Positions 33,044 to 43,699 of a DNA stretch of 64,000 nt are shown one piece after another (position 1 is the stretch's first letter; each line of letters begins with the position of its first letter). Source of the DNA: Perkinsus marinus ATCC 50983 (Eukaryota > Perkinsozoa > Perkinsida > Perkinsidae); contig NW_003201384.1 of the NCBI RefSeq assembly GCF_000006405.1, forward strand, positions 156,332 to 220,331, written 5' to 3'. The notes below the pieces were generated by a model. It ran no database searches and had not been told where the DNA came from. It was given only the letters and a program-made list of their open reading frames with translations. Made by a program: the position numbers and the translations under genes.

Positions 33044-35484
33044 TCAAAACTCATACCACTCCTCGCCGAACTCCCACTTACTCTGATTATAGCTCGGCAG
33101 GACCCCATTCGGCTGCCCAAAACGTATCTCATCCGCCCACTGTGGGCGTCCCCGCTGTCCTGCCTTCCCTCCCTCCTGCCTTGCACCGGGAGAACACTGC
33201 GAAGGTAACGACTTCTCCGCATAGCGGTTCCACTCGCTTCCTGGACTATTCCAATACTCTCGGCTTCCTCTCGAATTGTCTTTCCCTTCTCTATTCCAAT
33301 CATTTCTGGACCGCACAGAACTGCCCGTCCTATTACTACTACTACAACTACCCTCCTCTCTGGCGTACCAACTACTACCCGAGCCGTACGAACATGTGCG
33401 ACTTGATCCATCCGAATACTCAGAATTCCGATCATCATCATCATCACCGTCATCAGAAGAACGCGAATCAACCCGACTACCATCAGAGCGTTCACTCGCT
33501 CTTCTCCGGAATCCGCCGCCGTCGCCACCACGATTTTCTCCAGAGCTCCAACTGCTCCTCCTACGACTATCATAACTACTCCCTCGCCTCCTTCTACCAC
33601 CTCCCGAGCTCCTTCCCTCTGAGCGATCCTCTCTACTTCTTCGCCTCCCAAATTCTTCCCTGTGCGCAGCAGAATATCTTTCGCCATATGATCTCCTCCC
33701 ACTCCCACAAGCCGACCTGCTGCTCAACTCACTACTGGAACCCTCCCCACCTTCAGAAGCAAAATCGTCGCTTTCGCATCTCCTTCTGGAACTTCCTCCC
33801 GGCAAGTCTTCGAGCACCTCCCCCGCCTCCCTTTCCCAACTAATGCCACCTCGACCCTCAAGATACTCCTCAGCCGCAGACGACGAATTCCCCCACGGCA
33901 ATGCCGTCCATTGATCAGCAGGCTGGACTGTCCAAGACCTACCTCCTTCCCTCTCCAGCCCTGTGGAGTTGAACTCACTGAGCATCGCTTTCTTGTCGTA
34001 CGGCACGTATTCATACTCGACCTGTGGGGAGCTCACCGGCTCCACAACGCGCGGCAAAGGAGACTCCACTGGTGCACTATCCAAAACTCTCCTACTGCTC
34101 ATCTGAGGCGCCTCTGAATCTTCACCACCGCCGTCCATGTCGTTCACCTGTTCCTCATTTCTCATCTTGACCACCTGATCGTAATACCCTGGATAGGCGT
34201 TATACCCATTCCTCGGTAGAGTCGACCGCGGCCGAGAGCTCAGAGGGGCAATTTCCCGGCCCATCGATGGGACTGCGTACTGCACCGGAGGCTTTCTCGG
34301 TAACTTCCCATATACTGTTCCCCTGCCTCTCTCGTAAGCTCGACGCCCTGGGCTTTCCTGATCTTCCTCAAAATTCCCTTTCAAAGTGGTCGGCGGATCG
34401 CCACTTGGAAACAACCGAGGCGCACTCGATGGCTTCAGCGGCAGTGAACTTTCGGTCGCCTGTCGAGACTTTAAAAACTCCGCAAACTGCGGGAGGTTCC
34501 TCTCAATATCATCACCATTCGGGTCCAATTCGACTTCCATTTCCATCACCGTCTCAGATGGCATCTCGCTGGGCCTCACTACTCTCAGCTGTCCTCCAGC
34601 AGAGCGATGTCGAGGCGGTCGGGAAGGAGGCGGTGGTCGCGTTGAGGCGCTCTTCGCCGCGACGTTCCCCGACGGTGTGCTCAACAACACCGGTCTTACA
34701 GTCGATGGATTGGCTGGCGGAACTGGACGCCCTGGAGGCCGGGGAGGAGAGGGTAGAGCGGACGTATCTACGATGATCACAAAAGATAAAAATACGAAAC
34801 AGGTCCAGTTGAGGCCTATGCAAAAAAATCGATGCTGCTATCGATCGAACATGACCGTTCCACTTCGGTTTAGTATACCCTATCACTATATCTAAGCCTT
34901 GCTGGAGTTTCAGCATTCAACGCTACCCAGTCAGCATGAAACAGTAAATTTTCAAATTTATCGTTTCTGAGCCGGCATTCATCGCCAAGGCACAGCAGCA
35001 GCGAAAACTGATTCCACGGAAATATGTGTTCCCACGCCCTCCCTTGGAGGAAAACCACAGCAGCGAGAAGCACCAAGAAAGTTGACAATTTCATATACTC
35101 ACTATTCGAAACCCCTCGACTGGGCGCCAACTTCCGAGCGACATCAGCCGTATTCACCACCAAGTCGCTGTCATCAGAGAGATCTTCCGCCTGAGAAAAT
35201 CCACCCTATACGATTGGGAACTCCTCCGACCCCATCAAAGAGGCGACCGACCCCCACCAGTACACATCCACAGACGTTCACGTGGAAAAGCAAAGTTGAT
35301 AGCAAAATCTCTCGTCTGCTAGAGAGACGGCGATTGACAATCCCCATTCTAGGAGTTCATAACATACTATCACAAGAATCCTTACTGCGACGGGAACCCC
35401 CCCCCCACTGAACTGGGAGGCTGTCCTTACCTGGGTGCTGTCCATCCCTCCCTGCCGCTCCATTGGAGCATCCTGTAGCGGCAT
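33044..35484 (-). CDS. Long SR/RG-rich disordered protein, unrecognised
   Basis: The main exon (about 34768-33044) encodes some 570 residues. They comprise a Pro-rich start, a middle with PGYYDQVVKMRNEEQVNDMD and YEYVPYDKKAML, then about 250 residues of Ser/Arg/Gly runs (GGGRRRRGSSYDSRRRSSWS) with an Asp cluster. It ends PSYNQSKWEFGEEWYEF. The composition suggests a nuclear or splicing-associated RS-type protein. Candidate 5' exons on the same strand are 35484 (MPLQDAPMERQGGMDSTQ before a GTAAGG donor), about 35191-35100 (AEDLSDDSDLVVNTADVARK) and about 35055-34930. The join into the main exon is not in phase as I read it, so the 5' part could be a separate gene. An apparent signal peptide near 35094 lies inside an intron. 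Confidence 0.5.
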
Positions 35485-35716
35485 GATGAAAGTTGAATAA
35501 CAACAACTACCGTCAACTGAACGTCTATCAAACTGAAAACTATTCTAATCTACCACTCAACGAAGACTATGCAATCCAACGGCTCCGTCTACAGGGAGGA
35601 GGGGGAAAAGCAGTACACCGACTGACCGTCACCATGATTACTTCCCATCCCGTAAAATCCTCTCGAATATTGAACTAACCCGACCACGTTTCCATAAGTC
35701 CAGAAACAGTCCTCTT

Positions 35717-36780
35717 TCACGTAGTGCTCCCATCCTCCTCCTCCTCATCATCATCGATAACCTGCCGTCGCCGCCACACCCCGCCATCTCCAGCAGAGGG
35801 TAGTTCAACAACACCAGGCGGTGGTACTTTTCTATTCACTTCAACTCTTGCAATCTTGTTCTCTTCCTCAACACTATCAATATCGACCCCCCTCAACTGC
35901 TGCACTTTCCACGCCAACAGCCGTGCCCGTTCCGCGTCCACCGGTGTAGGCTCCTCAGGAGCCACCGAATCTTTCGCTTGCCACACAGCTGGTGCCTTCA
36001 GAGCTTTCTCTTCCTTGGTTTCCTTCTTGGGGAAGAATTTGAGAAGCAAGTACGGGGGAATCCAAACCAGCAGAGGCAGCAGGATGTAGTACGACTGACA
36101 GCATTGGAGAAATACGTGTTCGCTTTCCTCAACTGAGTTTCTTCACTAACTATAGAAATTTATATACGAATTCGGATAGAAGTATCCACAACCAAATAAA
36201 AATTTCCCAAAATTTTCTCATATTTTTCACCAACCCATGTAGTTGACCATGTGCATATTTTCCCACACACACAACCGAATATACGAAACTAGGGTGAAAT
36301 AAAAGATTCAAAACATGTTCAATACGTTACAACAATACCGCAGTGTTGGAGGAATATATATTTGCTCTTCTCAGCTCAGCTCAAGAGATTCCTCACTAAT
36401 TGTGCAAGTTCACATGCAATCTCGACTATAACTTTCCCAAATTCCCTCGCAATTTCACATTGTCACCAACACACGTAGTCGCATATTTTCCTACACTGCA
36501 ATGCAGTAAATGCAACTGCAGGTGCTTACATAAACCCAATCAACCCTCGGAGGTTTCCTCAAGTCATATTCGTATTGCTTCATCTGCCCCTTGAAACTAG
36601 TCCTCATTTGCCTCGCCAACAGCCCCTTCACACGCTCCGTATGAGCCTGATGACCTCAATAACGAGAATACTAACAAGTGCTATCTAGAAACTCCTCCCA
36701 GCAGCCCGCTCAGCCCACTGCGATCCGACTCCGGCGTAAAACAATTCGCGAAATCCGATCAGCATATTCAGAGAGCTTAC
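35717..36780 (-). CDS. Membrane-anchored protein, unrecognised
   Basis: An exon ending at 36530 (RVKGLLARQMRTSFKGQMKQ, then YDLRKPPRVDWVY) joins in phase to 36094-35717. The latter opens with a single membrane helix (SYYILLPLLVWIPPYLLLKF) and continues as a Lys/Glu/Ala-rich tail with a DDDEEEEDG cluster before the stop. One membrane span with a charged tail suggests an ER or mitochondrial small membrane protein. The N-terminal exon(s) near 36780-36650 are uncertain. The 435-nt intron between the two exons contains two family B copies in tandem, the clearest case of an intron lengthened by this family. Confidence 0.55.
36103..36272 (+). mobile_element. Family B element, first of two in one intron
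   Basis: CAGCATTGGAGAAATACG to CATATTTTCCCACAC, same orientation as the next copy 70 bp away. Confidence 0.7.
36341..36503 (+). mobile_element. Family B element, second of two in one intron
   Basis: CGCAGTGTTGGAGGAATATA to TCGCATATTTTCCTACACTG. Both terminal repeats are present. Confidence 0.75.
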
Positions 36781-36814
36781 TCACGCTAGGCCTCACATGT
36801 GGCAAACACTTTAA

Positions 36815-36940
36815 TGAAGTGTCACAACCCGTTTTACGTGAAGTGGCGTAAAACTCGGTGAAAAACACGATATTCGCTGTGATATTCAATAGTCGTGAAA
36901 TATGTTTTTCACCAGTGTTTTTCATATCACTAGGGTGAAA
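36815..36940 (+). mobile_element. Family A element
   Basis: GAAGTGTCACAACCCGTTTT to ATCACTAGGGTGAAATG. It lies between the membrane-protein gene and the next gene, possibly in a 5' intron. Confidence 0.75.
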
Positions 36941-37122
36941 TGTATAGAAATGAACATACCTCTACCAAATATAACGATATTAATACCCTATGAAGAATAC
37001 AATATTACAAATAAAATTCTAATGCTAGCATATGAAATAAAGATATAGAAATAAAGCATATATAGCATAAAATATAGCATATAGAAATAAAGATAATTTT
37101 GTACAATATCTCCCTAAATTAA

Positions 37123-38730
37123 TCATCGACGGTCAACTATCCAGCTAGCAAGCCTCAGCAAACTTGAATGAGAGCCGAATTGAAGCATGTCATTCGCAAC
37201 CCGACCAATGCTGCCTACCTCTCCACAAACAAGTCCAATCCGCAGAGAGTCGCTGAGAGGTGGGTCCGGTAGCCGCTGCAAATCGGTCAATAAATCCTCT
37301 ATCCCGCATGGCCCGCCCAAGTCACATTCTAACCCTTCTTGGTCATCGTTTCGATTTTCCTCTTTTTCCATCAGAATTTTCCGTCGAGCTTCCGCCTCTT
37401 CACGCAGTTTTTTCGCCTGCGCTAAAGGATCCATCTGCCCGGGGAAAAGCGGGATATGCGTTCCCTCCACGTCTGGCGGCAATGCTTCAATTTTCTCGCT
37501 GTTGTTCGCCTTCTTCTTCCCCCGTAAAACCTCAGCATCCTCGCAAGCAGCGTTCCGAGCGGACATCCATCGAGAACGCATAGAATCCAAATGGGCCCGC
37601 TGCGCGAAAATTCGCTCCCGCTCTGTGTACCTGATCTGAACTATGACATTCACAAACAAATCTCAACAGGGCCACTCTTGAGCACATTGAATATCAATAT
37701 ACTATATCTGCAATTGTGCACTCATAGGGTTTTAACCATAATTGCAATACGAGTCGAATTCATGTGGCACGGCAGAAAACAATGATGTTATTCTCCGAGA
37801 TTGATAAGAATCAATCTGCATATATGTATCACATAAACAATGTAAACATTGCCATCATGAGAATATGTGATAAAAGTAACCTTTCGAGATCGTGATAGCG
37901 ACAATAGAATGCGCCCATTCTCCACATTCACATATTGAATTGGCACGCACTGTAAACTAGGCACCACCATCCTTATTACAGAGTATGCCAAGCCGATGGG
38001 CACTTCTTCTCCATCTGAGCTGGGTTCCGCTTCCCAGAAAATCCTCCAACTTGAATGAGCTGCCATGGGAAAACCAAATGCCGCCATTGCATCCTCCGCT
38101 CCGTCGCAATACGCAGACGATCGATCGGGACCAGACGGACATCTGCCGCAAATGAAAATTCGAAGCTCTCTCTCGCACCCCATAGACTTACTGGGCAAAG
38201 CCTCTCGAAGTTGAAAACCGATCGCCTCCAGCCGGTCGCTAGAGTCCAAAAAAGTCGGCTCTCGATCAGGTCTCGATCGCCACCCATCGAAATCTGACCA
38301 GCATTTCCAAAATGATTCTAGTAGTCCAATATCAGACGATCTCATACACCAAACGATAGATCTTGATTCAGAAATTCCTCACCGGACGAAAATACGAACT
38401 CAATATCGCGCTCTATTCACCCCTGAGGAAAAAAGGTCCTCGTCACTCAGAAACTAAATCGTCGAAGTTCAAGCGAGACGAATTTCTCTAGTCCGAGTCC
38501 TCATTACCTTCTGCCGTTAACCTGAACGACTTCGAATCCGCCTCCAAGTACACAACCTGTGGCCTGAAGACCTTCAACACCTCCAATGCGGCATCAGATG
38601 TCTTCCGATTGCCGTGAACAACTCCGACCACCCGTCCGAGTGCCCGACGGCCCTTCGGAGGCATTATCAGGAGAGCTCCAAAAACAACCCGCCTACCGTA
38701 ACTCCTCCAACTTCCAACATTCGCTACCAT
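37123..38730 (-). CDS. TraB-like protein, tentative
   Basis: Exon 1 starts at ATG 38730 with a basic, mildly hydrophobic leader (MVANVGSWRSYGRRVV). It then reads GRVVGVVHGNRKTSDAALEV and FRPQVVYLEAD, close to the TraB/PrgY opening strand-helix-strand, and ends at a GTAATG donor near 38510. A second coding block (38340-37950) includes SDRLEAIGFQLREALPSK and CDGAEDAMAAFGFPMAAHSS. After an intron carrying a family C repeat, the last exon (about 37635-37123) has a helical KKLREEAEARRKILMEKEE segment and LRIGLVCGEVGSIGRVANDM. The leader suggests mitochondria. The TraB call rests only on the first block. Confidence 0.4.
37790..37920 (-). repeat. Family C repeat (intron)
   Basis: A reversed copy sharing CTCGAAAGGTTACTTTTATC and TTTACATTGTTTATG with the copies near 32.8 kb and 51.9 kb. 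An open frame reading through it (ILLSLSRSRK) is probably intronic, because a GTGAATG donor precedes it. Confidence 0.65.
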
Positions 38731-38809
38731 CAACGCCTCCTCAACTCCACAACTCAGCGACCAAAAACCCGTCTATTGACTTCCCTATACAGCGCAACAC
38801 AGTAGCATA

Positions 38810-38811
<2 letters not shown>

Positions 38812-38840
<29 letters not shown>

Positions 38841-38841
38841 T
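38812..38841. repeat. (ATC)n microsatellite
   Basis: About ten ATC units, between the TraB-like gene start and the malate dehydrogenase 3' end. Confidence 0.9.
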
Positions 38842-39005
38842 GCGTTATTACGATGATATACATACGTTACGTTGATCGTCATCGTCGTCGTCGAATAGGG
38901 GTAGTAATAGTCACACATTGCATAATAGAATATAGAATAGCGGTAAACCTTAATGACCGTCAACTTCGGTCGTTGCGGTGCAAATGTCTTCTCGTACGGA
39001 AACTT

Positions 39006-40988
39006 TTACCATCCCATCAAGTTGCGAACCATATCACGTTCGGCTTTCAACTCTTGAATGTTACGCTGGAGCATCGAATACCCGAACCTGAAAATCCTCT
39101 ATCGAAAAACAGCACAAGCAGGCATCAATTTTACTCGGTCATTTCCAGGCCGCCAACCTTGGTCCAACTCTCACCATCGGTGATGACGGGGAAGGAGAAA
39201 CACAGATCAGTATCAACACCATACCTACATGCGGCAAGCTGTATAGCAACAGGCAGTAAACTGGGCATTGACACATTTCCAAGAGAAAGAAAACCGACAG
39301 GAAAAAAGTGAGCTCCCTCGCTAGAGCACGATCTCAGACTAACATCGAGGTGATTCGACTGCACAATGGCTTAAGTGATAAATTAGCGACTTACGAGTCA
39401 ATCGCATAGCTCTCCTTATTCTTCCCAATGACAGCCATAGACACCCACTTATTGTCGGACCCCAATGCCCAGTCGCGCATTTGGTCGACACACGACATAG
39501 CCGCCGATGGAGCAGAGGACTTGCCTGAACAGACGCATCACATACTCGAGGAAACACACTGTACAGACAACCTACCAGCAGCTTCGATGATCTCCTTTCC
39601 TCTTTGCTGAACACGAGTCATGAACTCATTCTTGATCCAGTCAGGGTGAGGGACAAGATCCTTAATCTAGAAAAAAAACCAGATAGCATCATCGTGAGTT
39701 CGCCATCACAAATTGTTGTTGTTAATGATGATCAGATGATATCTGCTAAACTCCTAAAATCAGACGATGTTCAACTCACTCCGTGTTATTATTTGAGGTT
39801 CACCCGTGACATGAAAAACACTAGTGAAAAAGATATCTCACATTCCACTTTGCCGAAACCAATTCTATATCGATCGCGGAAAATATGTCCTATAATTTGC
39901 AGCGAGTATTACACCACTTCCAGTGAAACGAGTGAAGCTCCGTCATTATTCTAATCCAGCTATAATGGGATTGCCGAGACAAACTCGAAGCTCACCTTCC
40001 TCCCTCTGACGGTAGCATGGTTGACATCGGGATACATATTTGGGGAGTGATTACCCCAAATGACGAAGTTGTCAATATGAGTCGGATGAACGTCCAGTCC
40101 CTCATGATGACCATTGATGCAATGAGCGAGTTGGACCAGACCTCTGTTGTGATCAAGGCGAGTCATCGCTGTGAAGTTCTCAGCCGGGACGTGCCTGAAA
40201 CACACACGTACACCAGGGGCCTCGCACCCAGCGTTAAATGGATCAATAACGACTCAGAGAACTCCAAAGCCTTCTTTAATCTATCGAATGCCATCTCTAC
40301 ATACGACTATGGGAAGATATGTGAAACGGTGAGAGATCACAGCAATTCGCAAGCCGATACGACCGTGAATTTGCTGCTGAAAACTTACTTGGAATTGGAG
40401 GCAGCAATGAGAGCGTTCGTGTTGGCAGGATTGCCGACCACCACAACCTTGCAATTCCTATTAGCAACTTCACCAAGAATCGAACCCTCCTGTTTGAATA
40501 GAGCTCCTGATACTTGCAACAGGTCCGATCGCTCCATACCTACTATGAACATATCGACCATACACCAACGATGGTTCCCCCACGTACCGGCCTGTCGTGG
40601 CGGCGAGCCGACCAAACAGGCGTAGTCAGCATCGCCAAAAGCCTCCTCGTAATTATCAGTAGCGACCACCTTAGCGAGAAGTGGAGCGCAGGTATCTTCC
40701 AATTCGAGCACCAGACCACGCAGAGCTTCGCGGTCTCTAGAATATAGGTGGAGGATTACAGGCTGATTCACACCTAAAACATATCATACTACGCACAGCG
40801 AAGATTCTCCCATCGCTACTACCAAGCATATCGCCCATAGCAATCCTGAATGCCAAATTGGTGCCGACGGAACCTCGAGCTCCCGTAATGGCGACCCTGG
40901 CTGGCGGAAAAGTCCGGAACTTCATTTTGTGGAAGCCGGCAGCAGCAGCAGCAACTGTTTGAAGTCTGGGCATGCAGCGTGTAAGCAT
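39006..40988 (-). CDS. MDH: Malate dehydrogenase, cytosolic-type sequence with an N-terminal extension
   Basis: Malate dehydrogenase interconverts malate and oxaloacetate with NAD. Seven exons join in phase: 40988-40823, 40773-40389, 40194-39996, 39666-39576, 39524-39395, 39224-39135 and 39087-39006, giving 380 aa. Key motifs are [20 protein letters not shown] (NAD fold), [27 protein letters not shown] (substrate Arg), [18 protein letters not shown] (catalytic His), and a C-terminal helix ending [20 protein letters not shown]. The sequence type is that of eukaryotic cytosolic MDH (about 333 aa), but about 40 residues precede the Rossmann strand: [20 protein letters not shown], then [10 protein letters not shown]. 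This Arg- and Ala-rich leader suggests an organelle form. Intron 3 (330 nt) carries a degraded family A element; the others mostly measure 49-52 nt. The downstream gene starts 276 bp away on the same strand. Confidence 0.93.
39794..39943 (-). mobile_element. Degraded family A element (MDH intron 3)
   Basis: GGTTCACCCGTGACATGAAA, then AACACTAGTG, to GTGAAACGAGTGAAGCTCCG. The ends match family A, but the middle has diverged. Confidence 0.55.
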
Positions 40989-41524
40989 GCTGGGAGTAGT
41001 GGTGAAATGATAAGGTGGAAAAGTTTGAACTACATTGATATGCATAACCGCTCACCAGCCCAGTCAGGCCAGAGCTGAGCGACACCTGACTGTAGACATT
41101 TGTACGCAGCTGTTGAGTCCTCCCCGTCGTGTAAACACCCTTAGAGAGGAACAGACCCTGTTGCTCTACGCGACATTTCACAAGCATCCAAGCGTCACAG
41201 GTGAACAGCGTTGCACTGTGAACATTTTTATAGACCTGCAGAGTTCCGCAGGTACAGTAGGGCTGGTCAGCGCGGAAATTCACAGAATGAGAGCCACCAA
41301 CACAACCTACAACCCATGCCACGCTGCATTTCGAGGAACGTCAATACATTCAGCTTACACACATCAAGATTCGACACCTAATAAATTCTTCCAAGGAAAT
41401 GCACAAAAATGTGCCGAACCTACGTTGACCCAAGAGAGCAAGATTCCAAGCGCCTACGTGGTCGAGCAACACCACAAGTGATTTTGAAGAAACTCGACTG
41501 AACAGAATATGAATACAATTGGCT

Positions 41525-43232
41525 TCAATCTCTCTTGTTCACAGTAGTGCTTCCCTCCATCAACTTAAGTAACTCATCAGTCATCTCATTAGGCGCGGTG
41601 AGGACCATATCGTGTGGCTGGTGGGGGGACGATCTTATAAGACAACAACTTCATAGATCCCGTCAGAGTGTCTAGGAACTCCGCAACCTTCGGTGTGTTC
41701 ACAGTTCCGTCATCACCCGCCAACAGTACACGTACAGGGCATTTCACCTGAGCAGAATTCCATAAAAATCTCCAATCACGCCGATCTAAGATGCCAGAAA
41801 ATTATAATGTTCATTTAGAGTTTTCCACGTATGGCTAGGAGCACATTCTTCAATCAGTTTCCCATGTAAATGTCATCATATCAGGATCATTGCCCCCGTT
41901 GTTATCAAACCCTGGAAGTCGCTTTCTCTCAAAGCTAAATCGGTTCCTGCTCCCCATCACTCCGAATGATAATGAACGTGGAACAAGTATGACTCCCGAA
42001 CTTACTTCCGGGAGGAATCGTACAAGTCCGTCACGGAGAGGGAAATCTATAAGAGTGCGAGTGTAGGCTCGGAAGAATGCTGGATTGTACATCCAGTCGA
42101 TCATGGTATTCTCATGGATCTTGGGGTACTTCTCAGGGTCGAAGAATAACTCATAACTGATGACCTCAGCCAGAGTGCCGAGGATGTCGCAGTACGGCGA
42201 CTTCACTCGTTTTATAATAGGAATAAACCACTCCTGCAGTTTTCCAAGGCCACAGCCCGCAGGACAAATCGTGAGCACACCTGAACGCAGACGGCCTCCT
42301 CAAGACCAACAAGAAAAATCCGTGTTTACCATTGATCCGGTCAGGATTCGTAGCTGCGCAATGCACCACTACACACCCACCGAACGACATTCCCAGCAGA
42401 TACACGGGACGGTCGGCAGGCACCAAGTTCTCAACCACCGCCATAATCTGCTTAGAGAAACGCGAAGCATCGTAACGCCCTAAAACGACATGAATTCTCT
42501 CGCGCGTGGTATTCGATTAGACCCAGCCTCACCTCCCTGAGGACAATCAGAGAACCCCCGACCCCATAGGTCAATCAGAAGTAGTTGATATCCTTCATTC
42601 TGCAATCTATTGAGTATCTCATCTCGTGGGAAGAAAGTTCCATCACTTCCAACACCAGCAATCAAAACCACAGCTCCTTTACAATCGACCAGATCCGGTT
42701 CTATCTCATAGACCTATGAAAAATCAATGCCTTCACACATGAGCATCTGATACAGATCTTGAGGAGCGCAAATATCTAAGACAACTTCCCAGCGCGATTC
42801 AATGGTCAGAGAATACGACGCGAGTTCAATCCCTCGTACATGCGTTTTATATCCATCAACATCAACATACTTCCCTTCCCTCTTGGTCGACGGACGCCAA
42901 TCACCTCCGCGTTCTAAGTTCTTCTCCATCTTGTACCTGCCCTCACGAGCTGTCTCCAAGTCCTTCAGTCTACGTCTCGAGAAGCCTCTTCGAGCACCGA
43001 GTGAATCAATAACGCTGCGTTATTGTCGCGTTAGTGTTCTGATACCAACGCATCAGAGCACCACAGCATTCAAGTCGACTCGACGTAAATTCCATCAACC
43101 CTATTACTTAGGATAAACCACATCCACAGGAATCCAATGAATCCAACAAACATAGCGAGCCACTCTAGGTAGGAGACCAGCGAAATACAGAATTATCGGT
43201 GCTACTATCCAGCCGTAGATAACACTATTCAT
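41525..43232 (-). CDS. Alpha/beta hydrolase, membrane-anchored
   Basis: The start at 43232 (MNSVIYGWIVAPIILYFAGL) is a single N-terminal membrane helix. Later exons give KYVDVDGYKTHVRGIELASY, AVVLIAGVGSDGTFFPRDEI with LLLIDLWGRGFSDCPQGGEA (oxyanion strand and loop), and VYLLGMSFGGCVVVHCAATN with the nucleophile elbow GMSFGG. Near the end VRVLLAGDDGTVNTPKVAEF carries the probable acid Asp, and HDMVLTAPNEMTDELLKL the catalytic His. The stop is at 41525. Exon borders between 42.2 and 41.7 kb were not all fixed; the Asp and His blocks are in different frames, implying one more intron. The closest character is a lipase- or epoxide-hydrolase-like enzyme acting on a membrane-associated ester. The substrate cannot be told. 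Confidence 0.82.
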
Positions 43233-43308
43233 ATTAGCTAAAATACAATTCTGAAAAGTATAACCTATAATCTACCATGAGTATAGAGTAGAGTACAAGT
43301 CTAGAGTA

Positions 43309-43660
43309 TTATCTACCAATATAATGTAAAATATACCATTTCGTGTATGTTCTCTTCCCGCCAAAATATTTCTGAAGAGCGAACAGGGACAGCAAACAAA
43401 ATCCATATAAAGATCCGCCCGCCCAACCTGAACAAATCATTGACTCCAAGTTGCGATATTCGCCAACCTGACTAACCGATTTGTCCCAAAATGACCTCAG
43501 AGCAAATTCCCCCATCACTCCACCGAAACAACAAGTCTCTGACAGCACAGAAAAGAGGCTACCAATTAAACGGCAATTCCGTTGCCTAGAAGACAACATA
43601 AGATGCAATAAATCAAAGAATTCCCACAACCACAACAAATCTCTTGTAGCTACCATAATC
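43309..43660 (-). CDS. Small multi-span membrane protein, unrecognised
   Basis: The frame MVATRDLLWLWEFFDLLHLM, then RLIGSLFSVLSETCCFGGVM and GGSLYGFCLLSLFALQKYFG, shows two or three hydrophobic helices with basic ends, and it stops after ILHYIGR. It could be the 3' exon of the gene to its right or stand alone. The helix pattern recalls small peroxisomal or mitochondrial membrane proteins, without a motif to prove it. Confidence 0.4.
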
Positions 43661-43699
43661 TCATCATCCTCACAACACATCACGTCTAAGCATCACCAC

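Noticed and set aside
33142-33843. A plus-strand protein rich in His/Tyr/Pro
   Set aside because: It is the antisense shadow of the SR/RG-rich exon, whose codon bias leaves the other strand open.
35000-35094. An apparent signal peptide (MKLSTFLVLLAAVVFLQGRA) on the minus strand
   Set aside because: A strong GTGAGT donor lies just upstream and an AAG acceptor within the stretch. Removing this 55-nt segment keeps the frame, so the hydrophobic run is more likely intronic.
38754-38963. A poly-aspartate protein over the (ATC)n tract
   Set aside because: The Asp run is just the translation of the microsatellite; the flanks show no coding character.
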